Assembly (NCBI GenBank): GCA_020628865.1 | Contig: JAHDEJ010000041.1 | Span: 1-38,720 of the forward strand | Length of the DNA stretch: 38,720 bases | Origin: Acidimicrobiales bacterium | GTDB taxonomy: Bacteria; Actinomycetota; Acidimicrobiia; Acidimicrobiales; SHLQ01 | Direction: 5' to 3' | Part shown: piece by piece, positions 16,048 through 21,943 of the stretch | Numbering within the stretch: position 1 is the first letter of the stretch | How the letters are laid out: each line of letters begins with the position of its first letter | Program-made: the position numbers and the translations under genes | Notes under the pieces: model-generated | What the model saw: the letters and a program-made list of their open reading frames with translations, nothing else | Told to the model about the DNA's origin: nothing | Database searches by the model: none

Positions 16048-16727
16048 GCGTCCTCCCCTTCTTCGTCTTCGCCCGGCATGGGTTCGACGTCCACGATGCC
16101 CGGCCAGGGCTTGATGCGGCGGGACAACAGGGCGAAGTCCTTGCGCATCGGGTTTCCTTCGAAGGCACCCGGCAGATACAGGTTGCGCAGGTTCGGGTGA
16201 CCAACGAAGTCGATGCCGAACATCTCTGCGGCCTCACGCTCGTGCCAGTTGGCGCCCGAGTAGACGGGGATCCAGGTGGCGATGCTGAGGTCGTCGTCGG
16301 GAAGGTCGGCCTTCAGCGTGATGGCCCGGTTGTTCACGATGTCGTTGACCCGGGCGAACACCTGGAAGCGGGTGTCGCCTCCGGCGACGCCGGTCTCCAT
16401 GACCACGTCGTCGTCCTCGTCCTCCGGCGGGTTCAGGGTGAGGTCGACCTGGCTGTCCATGTCGCGTCCGAATGGCGACGGCATCCAGTCGATGGCCGAG
16501 AGGAAGCTGAAGTAGCCGAAGCCCATGGACTTCAGTGCCATGCCGGTGTCGACCCAGGCGTCGCGGGAAACGCGGACCCAGATGTCGTCGTTCGGCCGAA
16601 TGTGCGATTCGACGATGCCGTCGCCGACCTCGTCGGTCAGCGAGGCGAGCGTGGCTTCGCGAACTTCGTCCGTCTCGGCAACGACGTCTGCCTCGTCGAC
16701 CGTGTCGACTGCGGTCTCGTCGCTCAT
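16044..16727 (-). CDS. nuoC: NADH-quinone oxidoreductase subunit C (cluster 1)
   Basis: A 227-residue peripheral-arm subunit (30-kDa homologue). The family signature is HEREAAEMFGIDFVGHPNLR followed by LYLPGAFEGNPMRKDF. I choose the ATG at 16727 (protein begins [10 protein letters not shown]), which has GAGGG upstream and overlaps the stop of a 21-codon mini-ORF as ATGA; the longer frame from 16754 adds nine residues with no support. The N-terminal 35 residues are very acidic. An acidic insertion (NPPEDEDDDVV) sits in the middle. The C-terminus is also acidic. Confidence 0.93.
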   Translation of the reverse strand: MSDETAVDTVDEADVVAETDEVREATLASLTDEVGDGIVESHIRPNDDIWVRVSRDAWVDTGMALKSMGFGYFSFLSAIDWMPSPFGRDMDSQVDLTLNPPEDEDDDVVMETGVAGGDTRFQVFARVNDIVNNRAITLKADLPDDDLSIATWIPVYSGANWHEREAAEMFGIDFVGHPNLRNLYLPGAFEGNPMRKDFALLSRRIKPWPGIVDVEPMPGEDEEGEDA

Positions 16728-16789
16728 GGTTCTGCCCTCATGGTGCTGACGCACGGGGCCGGGCGGCCACGTTCACTTCGTTCACTCAT
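16724..16789 (-). CDS. 21-codon mini-ORF bridging nuoB1 and nuoC1
   Basis: A tiny ORF that exactly fills the gap between nuoB1 and nuoC1. Its ATG (16789-16787) overlaps the nuoB1 stop as ATGA, and its TGA overlaps the nuoC1 start as ATGA. The peptide starts [12 protein letters not shown] and is basic. It may serve to carry ribosomes across the 58-nt gap so that nuoC1 stays coupled, or encode a small peptide. The SERSER part comes from a short repeat (AGTGAACGAAGTGAACG). Chance cannot be excluded for such a short frame. Confidence 0.4.
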   Translation of the reverse strand: MSERSERGRPAPCVSTMRAEP

Positions 16790-17289
16790 GACCCCACCAC
16801 GATCGGTTCGCCGACCCAGCGTTCCTGCATGTCTTCGTTCTGGATGCGCTCCTGGAGCATGACGATGCCCTCGAGGAGTGCTTCCGGCCGCGGCGGACAG
16901 CCGGGGACGTAGACATCGACGGGAATGATCTGATCGACACCCTTGGTTACGGAATAGGAGTCCCAGTAGGGGCCGCCGCAGTTGGCGCACGAACCCATGG
17001 AGATGACGTACTTCGGATCAGGCATCTGCTCATACAGACGACGGATCGCGGGAGCCATCTTGTCGGTGACCGTCCCGGACACGACGACCATGTCGGCCTG
17101 ACGCGGCGAGGCCGGCAACGGGATGACGCCGAGGCGCATCACGTCGTAGCGGGGCGACGCGAACGCCGCTCCCATCTCGAGCGCGCAGCACGCGAGGCCC
17201 CACTGGTACACCCAAAGGCTGTACTTGCGGCTCATGTTGAGCAGCGTTTGGAGGGACTTCGGCGTCTTGCCGGATTCGACTAGACCCAT
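16786..17289 (-). CDS. nuoB: NADH-quinone oxidoreductase subunit B, N2 cluster (cluster 1)
   Basis: A 167-residue peripheral-arm subunit holding cluster N2, the last iron-sulfur centre before quinone. Ligands are visible: the adjacent Cys pair in [10 protein letters not shown] (34, 35), Cys in GSCANCGG (101) and Cys in VPGCPPRPE (131). GSCANCGG has a Cys (104) where a Ser is usual. I choose the ATG at 17289 ([10 protein letters not shown]), which overlaps the end of nuoA1 by 10 nt; the frame from 17481 is antisense-like shadow of nuoA1. It ends in an ATGA overlap with the mini-ORF. Confidence 0.95.
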   Translation of the reverse strand: MGLVESGKTPKSLQTLLNMSRKYSLWVYQWGLACCALEMGAAFASPRYDVMRLGVIPLPASPRQADMVVVSGTVTDKMAPAIRRLYEQMPDPKYVISMGSCANCGGPYWDSYSVTKGVDQIIPVDVYVPGCPPRPEALLEGIVMLQERIQNEDMQERWVGEPIVVGS

Positions 17290-17645
17290 TTGAGCATTCC
17301 CTTCCGCCAGGCGTACACCAGGCCGAGGAGGAGGATGAAGACGAAGATCGCCATCTCGACGAGGCCGAAGACGCCGAGGGCTTCGAGGCGGCTGGCCCAG
17401 GGGAAGATGAAGATGGCTTCCACGTCGAAGAGGACGAAGAGCAGGGCGAAGACGTAGTAGCGAATGTTGGCCTGCGCCCACATGTCGCCGGTCGGGTTCA
17501 CGCCGGACTCGTAGGTCATGAGCTTCTGCTCGGACGGCTTCGAGGGTCGCAGAAGAGAGGCGATCCCGAGGAAGGCGCCCACGAGGGCGACGCCGACGCC
17601 ACCGAAGATGGCGACGACGAGATAACTACGAAGGAAATCTGACAC
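17280..17645 (-). CDS. nuoA: NADH-quinone oxidoreductase subunit A (cluster 1)
   Basis: A 121-residue, three-span membrane subunit and the first gene of the cluster 1 operon. Family marks are [40 protein letters not shown] and the C-terminal membrane helix. Start is the GTG at 17645; no strong ribosome-binding site is seen, so translation may start weakly. The 221-nt region upstream faces the ferredoxin gene and must hold the operon promoter. Confidence 0.94.
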   Translation of the reverse strand: MSDFLRSYLVVAIFGGVGVALVGAFLGIASLLRPSKPSEQKLMTYESGVNPTGDMWAQANIRYYVFALLFVLFDVEAIFIFPWASRLEALGVFGLVEMAIFVFILLLGLVYAWRKGMLKWV

Positions 17646-17866
17646 GGCTGCTCAGGCTATCTGTCGATTTTTGGCCCCGCCAAGGTGTGAGCGGCGCACG
17701 TTACGGACGTCACGAATGTATCCGGATCCGGGTCCAAAGAGGCTGATCGGGGTGGGCTTCTGTGACTCATTTCCACCCTTCGCGCGGGTCGAACGGTTCA
17801 AGCCGTGCATCTGCTTGGCCGACCATTACACTGAACATGGCGTTAGCAGGTACAGGGAGACCGTAA
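17646..17866. promoter_or_regulatory. Divergent control region of cluster 1 nuo and ferredoxin
   Basis: A 221-nt gap between two divergent genes, so it should carry both promoters. A 10-bp perfect palindrome CCGGATCCGG sits near the middle (17722-17731) and could be an operator. A TACACT box (17827-17832) is a weak -10 candidate for the ferredoxin gene; no convincing -35 was found on either strand. The ferredoxin ribosome-binding site GGGAG is at 17855-17859. No ORF here is believable. Confidence 0.4.
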
Positions 17867-18127
17867 ATGAAGGTTTGGATCGATCAGGACTTGTGCACCG
17901 GTGACGGCCTCTGCGAAGAGATCGCCCCCGCAGTGTTCTTCGGACAGGACGATGGCCTGTTCTACGTGAAGGAGTCCAAGGACAACTACGGCGAAGAGAA
18001 GCTCTTCGACGGAACGAACAACCCGGCTGGCGCCGAGGGCATGGCCCGCGTCCCGGATGCGCTCATCGAGAGCGTCATCGAATCGGCCGAGGAATGCCCC
18101 GGAGAGTGCATCTTCCTCGAAGCCTGA
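17867..18127 (+). CDS. Acidic single-cluster ferredoxin
   Basis: An 86-residue soluble electron carrier. Cys10 and Cys16 (CTGDGLC, a C-x5-C spacing) and Cys77 in EECPGECIF form the three-Cys pattern of actinobacterial [3Fe-4S] ferredoxins. A fourth Cys (81) follows. The protein is strongly acidic (about 20 Asp/Glu against about 5 Lys/Arg). A stretch at about 35-58 is inserted relative to the usual 60-65-residue type. The ATG at 17867 has GGGAG 7 nt upstream and a strong terminator follows. It is divergent from the nuo operon that lacks the NADH module, which makes it the obvious candidate electron donor; no P450 or other usual partner is in the window. Confidence 0.92.
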   Translation: MKVWIDQDLCTGDGLCEEIAPAVFFGQDDGLFYVKESKDNYGEEKLFDGTNNPAGAEGMARVPDALIESVIESAEECPGECIFLEA

Positions 18128-18146
18128 GCATCAACTCAGTTCGAAT

Positions 18147-18176
18147 CGAAGGCCCGGCCACTCGGCCGGGCCTTCG
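18147..18176 (+). terminator. Ferredoxin terminator
   Basis: A perfect 13-bp GC-rich stem (CGAAGGCCCGGCC / GGCCGGGCCTTCG) with a 4-nt loop begins 19 nt after the ferredoxin stop and is followed by CCGTTTTCGCCC. It fits an intrinsic terminator on the plus strand. Read from the minus side it may also stop leakage from the opposite operon. Confidence 0.85.
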
Positions 18177-18197
18177 CCGTTTTCGCCCTCCCCCACC

Positions 18198-18351
18198 GTG
18201 CCTGGCACCATCGCGCCTCCAAGGTGCCTGGCACCTTCGGGGGCAAAAGGTGCCAGGTACCTTTCCACAGGCTCGCGACTGATTCGCTGATTTTTCAACG
18301 AAACAGTGTCGACGTTGTCCACAGTTGGCGTCGAAAGGTGCCAGGCACCAT
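18198..18351. repeat. Array of four GTGCC-type palindromes
   Basis: Four copies of a short palindrome occur within 154 nt: GTGCCTGGCAC at 18198-18208, AAGGTGCCTGGCACCTT at 18221-18237, AAAGGTGCCAGGTACCTTT at 18246-18264 (one mismatch) and AAGGTGCCAGGCACC at 18335-18349. The first two have T at the centre, the last two A, so the pairs are in opposite orientation. This resembles REP-type intergenic elements. No REP-associated transposase is in the window. The array lies between two convergent transcription units. Confidence 0.75.
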
Positions 18352-18389
18352 CGAAGGCGGCAGTGATGGAGCGCCGTCGATGGGGTTGG

Positions 18390-18815
18390 TCAGCGGTCGG
18401 GATCGAAGTTGATGAGGATCCACCAGGCGGCGCCGGCGAGCGTGGCGGCGGCACCGCCCTGCATGAGGGCGAAGGGGAGGCGATTCAAGATCCCACCCGG
18501 CCCGGGGATCACCCCGTTCAACAACGCCACCGACCCGAAGAACAACACGAAGGCCGACACCTGTGCGGTCCGACCCTGGAGGCCGGAACCCACGCTTCCA
18601 CGAGGCGACAACACGACCAGCAGGGCGGCCAGCAGCACGAGAACGCCGACGGTGATGCTGATGGGGGCGAGGCCCTGGCTCAGGATCGTCCGGGGCGTAC
18701 CGCCGTCCGACCACTCCTTGCCGGCCTGCAAGAGCCCAGCAAGCACACGGACACCGACCGCCAGCAAGAGCGCGGTGATGGCGACTTCACGCGCCTCATC
18801 CCGCGAGAGGCGCAT
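18390..18815 (-). CDS. Unknown four-span membrane protein at end of cluster 2 nuo operon
   Basis: A 141-residue membrane protein that I do not recognise. Hydrophobic segments lie at about 11-31, 50-70, 86-106 and 117-136, with a polar N-terminus MRLSRDEAREVA and a short tail ending NFDPDR. Gly- and Ala-rich segments and PGPGG in the third loop are notable. It starts 3 nt after the nuoN2 stop, so it is probably the last gene of the operon. A role as an accessory or assembly factor for complex I is an inference from position only. Confidence 0.75.
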   Translation of the reverse strand: MRLSRDEAREVAITALLLAVGVRVLAGLLQAGKEWSDGGTPRTILSQGLAPISITVGVLVLLAALLVVLSPRGSVGSGLQGRTAQVSAFVLFFGSVALLNGVIPGPGGILNRLPFALMQGGAAATLAGAAWWILINFDPDR

Positions 18816-18818
18816 CGG

Positions 18819-20312
18819 TCAGGAACCGGCAGCGAGCTGTACCAGCGCGTCTCGGGCCAGATCGTCGATCGGACCGGGGAAGATGCCGAACACGACGGTG
18901 ACGATGGCGGCCAGGCCGATCACGATCGCTGCGGTGCGGGGGACGTCGATCGACGGTGCATCCTCGTCGGGTTCGTCGAGGAACATCGTGACGATGACCT
19001 TGATGTACAGGTACGCCGCAACGACGGCGGCCATCATCGCAACGATCGCCAACCAGTAGGCGCCGTCGTCGATTGCCGCGCCGATCACTTCGAACTTGGC
19101 GAAGAAGCCAGTGGTCAGCGGAACCCCGGCCTGGGCCAGGAGGAACACGAGCAGCGCGACCGAGAGGAGCGGCTTGCGGCGGGCGAGGCCCCGGAAGCTG
19201 TCCAGCGAGTGGTCCGAGTCGCCCTCGCCGCCCATGACGGTGAGGACACCGAAGGTGCCGAGCACGAGGAAGGTGTAGCTGGCCAGGTAGAACAGCGCAG
19301 CAGCCGTCCCGCGGCTCGATGCAGCGGTGACGCCCAGCAGGATGAAGCCGGCGTGACTGATCGACGAGTAGGCGAGCAGCCGCTTCACATCGGTCTGGAC
19401 GATTGCGGAGAACGCACCGAGGACGAGCGTTGCCGCAGCGATCGCTTCGAGCGCCGGGCCCCAGTCGTCGACCATCGGCCGCAGGGCCACCGACAGCACG
19501 CGGATCAGACCGGCGAAACCTGCGGCCTTCACACCGGACGCCATCCATGCGACCACGGGCGTCGGGGCGCCCTGGTAGACGTCCGGCGTCCACGAGTGGA
19601 ACGGAACGGCGCCGACCTTGAATGCCAGGCCCACCATCAGCAGGGCGATGCCGCCGAGCAGCATGCCGTCCTGCACGATGACCGTGGTGTTGAGCACGCT
19701 CTGCATGGCCACGAGGTTCGTGGTCCCCGTGGCGCCGTAGAGCAGGGCGATGCCGTAGAGCAGGAACGCGGACGAGAAGGAGCCGAGCACGAAGTACTTG
19801 ATGCCCGCCTCCTGCGACTCGAACCGGCGACGGTGCATGGCTGCCAGGACATAGACGGCCATGGACAGGGTCTCGAGGCCGAGGAAGAACACCAGCAGGT
19901 CGTTCGAGAACGCCATGATGACGCCGCCGGCGCCCGACAGCAGCAACAGGACGTGCAGCTCCGGGCCGGCGAGTTCTTCACGCTCCAGATACGAGTGCGA
20001 CAGCAACGACGCCATGCCGACACCGACCGCGATCACGACGGTCAGGAACAGCGAGAATCCGTCGAAGCCGACCGAGTCCGCAATCGTCGAGGTTGCGCCT
20101 TCGTCCATCCACCGGTCCCACAGCGGGATGACGGTGATGATCGAGACGATCGAGGCGAGCACGGTCCAGCCGGTGATGCACCAGGCGGGCAGGTTCTTCA
20201 TGACCGAGGTGAAGGTCAGGATCAGGAGGCCGCCGACCGCAAGGACGAGCATCGGCAGCAGGATGGCGACATCGACGTCGGGGGTCTGTACCTGGCTGAG
20301 CAGCATCATCAC
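18819..20312 (-). CDS. nuoN: NADH-quinone oxidoreductase subunit N (cluster 2)
   Basis: A 497-residue antiporter-like membrane subunit of complex I. The channel Glu is in VFFLGLETLSMAVYVLAAMH and the central Lys in GLAFKVGAVPFHSWTPDVYQ. QAGVPLTTGFFAKFEVIGAA marks the later broken helix. The ATG at 20312 overlaps the nuoM2 stop (ATGA). It is followed by an unknown four-span protein gene. The sequence differs widely from the cluster 1 NuoN, so the two copies are old paralogues or of separate origin, not a recent duplication. Confidence 0.96.
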   Translation of the reverse strand: MMMLLSQVQTPDVDVAILLPMLVLAVGGLLILTFTSVMKNLPAWCITGWTVLASIVSIITVIPLWDRWMDEGATSTIADSVGFDGFSLFLTVVIAVGVGMASLLSHSYLEREELAGPELHVLLLLSGAGGVIMAFSNDLLVFFLGLETLSMAVYVLAAMHRRRFESQEAGIKYFVLGSFSSAFLLYGIALLYGATGTTNLVAMQSVLNTTVIVQDGMLLGGIALLMVGLAFKVGAVPFHSWTPDVYQGAPTPVVAWMASGVKAAGFAGLIRVLSVALRPMVDDWGPALEAIAAATLVLGAFSAIVQTDVKRLLAYSSISHAGFILLGVTAASSRGTAAALFYLASYTFLVLGTFGVLTVMGGEGDSDHSLDSFRGLARRKPLLSVALLVFLLAQAGVPLTTGFFAKFEVIGAAIDDGAYWLAIVAMMAAVVAAYLYIKVIVTMFLDEPDEDAPSIDVPRTAAIVIGLAAIVTVVFGIFPGPIDDLARDALVQLAAGS

Positions 20313-21943
20313 TCGCCCTCCTCATCGCCATGGTCGTCATCGCCGTGGTCGTCATGGTCATCGCCATGATCGTCGTCATGGTCGCCGACGACCTGATCGG
20401 CAACCGGCTCATCCCAGTCCGGGACGTGGATCTCGATGTGGCTGATCAGCGCATCGACCGACGGCTCGATCCGTTCGAGCATCGGCTTCGGGTAGACGCC
20501 GAGGAAGACGATCAGCACGAGCATCGGCAGCAGGATCAGACCCTCGGACACCTTGAGATCCGGCATCTCGGCGTTCTCGCCTTCGACCGGACCGTGGAAG
20601 ACCCGCTGGTAGGCCCAGAGCAGGTAGAGGGCGGCCAGGATCACACCGGATGCGGCGATCGAGGCGATCCACGGCGAGGCGACGAATGCGCCGATGAGCG
20701 TGAGGAACTCACCGACGAAGCCGTTGAGGCCTGGGAGGCCGATCGACGAGAGCATCACCAGGGTGAACGCCGCAGCGAACACGGGTGCCACCTTCTGGAG
20801 ACCACCGAGCTCGGCGATCTGACGGGTGTGGCGACGTTCGTACATCCAGCCGACGAGGAAGAAGAGGGCACCGGTCGACAGACCGTGGTTGACCATCTGC
20901 ATGACCGAGCCGACGAGACCTTCGGTGTTCAGCGCAAAGGTACCGAGCACGATGAAGCCGAGGTGAGCGACCGACGAGTAGGCAACGAGGCGCTTGAGGT
21001 CCTTCTGCATCGTGGCGGCGATTGCGCCGTAAATGATGCCGACGGTGCCGAGGATCATCATGACCGGGGCGAACCACACGGCCGCCTCGGGGAACAGATA
21101 GAGACCGAAGCGGAGGAAGCCGTAGGTGCCGAGCTTCAGCATCACACCGGCCAGGATCACGGATCCTGCGGTCGGCGCTTCGGTGTGGGCATCGGGCAGC
21201 CAGGTGTGGACCGGGAAGATCGGGACCTTCACCGAGAACGCCAGTGCGAACGAAAGGAAGACCCAGCGGCCGGCGTTCGTACCCCACGACTGGGCCTCGG
21301 CCAGCTCCACCACGTTGAAGGTCAGGTTGCCGGTGGCGTCTTCGTGGAGGAAGACGATCGACAGGATGCCGACCAGCATCAGGGCGGAGCCGAACATCGT
21401 GTAGAGGAAGAACTTGTTCGCCGCGTACTTCCGGTTGCCGTGACCCCAGGACCCGATGAGGAAGTACATCGGGACGAGCACGATCTCGAAGAACACGAAG
21501 AAGAAGAACAGGTCGAGGGTGAGGAACACACCCATGACGCCCGCTTCGAGCAGGACGATCCAGGCAAAGTACGGCTTCGGGTCGTGCTCAGGGTTCACGC
21601 CGAGCACGGCCAGCGGGAACAGGAACCCGGTGAGGACGACGAGGAACAGACTGATTCCGTCGACGCCGAGATCCCACGAGATTCCAAGCCCCTCCACCCA
21701 CGTTTGGGGATCGTCGGAGCGAAGCTGGAAACCGTCGTCGCTCTGCTTGAACACGAGCAGCACCCAGAGGCTGGCGGCACCGGTCATGCCGGTGGCAAGC
21801 AAGGCGACGAGGCGATGGGCCTCGGTGCGGGCCGCCGGGATGAGGGCGATCAGCAGCGCGCCGAGCGCGGGCATGACGATGAGCAGGGTGAGGGCCGGGA
21901 AGCTGACGTCGCTTCCTCCTGCGGCAAGTACTGTTCCCAACAT
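20309..21943 (-). CDS. nuoM: NADH-quinone oxidoreductase subunit M (cluster 2), His/Asp-rich tail
   Basis: A 544-residue antiporter-like membrane subunit of complex I. Diagnostic parts are FFVFFEIVLVPMYFLIGSWG with the channel Glu, SVKVPIFPVHTWLPDAHTEA with the channel Lys, and SIGLPGLNGFVGEFL. The last 24 residues (about 521-544) are almost only Asp, His, Gly and Glu, with five His; this looks like a metal-binding tail and is absent from the cluster 1 copy. Its ATG at 21943 shares a base with the nuoL2 stop. Confidence 0.96.
   Translation of the reverse strand: MLGTVLAAGGSDVSFPALTLLIVMPALGALLIALIPAARTEAHRLVALLATGMTGAASLWVLLVFKQSDDGFQLRSDDPQTWVEGLGISWDLGVDGISLFLVVLTGFLFPLAVLGVNPEHDPKPYFAWIVLLEAGVMGVFLTLDLFFFFVFFEIVLVPMYFLIGSWGHGNRKYAANKFFLYTMFGSALMLVGILSIVFLHEDATGNLTFNVVELAEAQSWGTNAGRWVFLSFALAFSVKVPIFPVHTWLPDAHTEAPTAGSVILAGVMLKLGTYGFLRFGLYLFPEAAVWFAPVMMILGTVGIIYGAIAATMQKDLKRLVAYSSVAHLGFIVLGTFALNTEGLVGSVMQMVNHGLSTGALFFLVGWMYERRHTRQIAELGGLQKVAPVFAAAFTLVMLSSIGLPGLNGFVGEFLTLIGAFVASPWIASIAASGVILAALYLLWAYQRVFHGPVEGENAEMPDLKVSEGLILLPMLVLIVFLGVYPKPMLERIEPSVDALISHIEIHVPDWDEPVADQVVGDHDDDHGDDHDDHGDDDHGDEEGE

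Noticed and set aside
17671-17904. 77-codon plus-strand ORF overlapping the ferredoxin start
   Set aside because: It runs into the ferredoxin gene in another frame, lacks a ribosome-binding site and has no recognisable features.
18262-18323. DnaA-box-like sites (TTGTCCACA at 18315 and TTTCCACA at 18263)
   Set aside because: Only two isolated matches with no cluster, AT-rich unwinding region or dnaA/dnaN genes nearby, so an origin is not supported.
18306-20369. 687-codon plus-strand ORF opposite nuoN2
   Set aside because: It is an antisense shadow that also crosses the palindrome array and the four-span gene; the product is low complexity.
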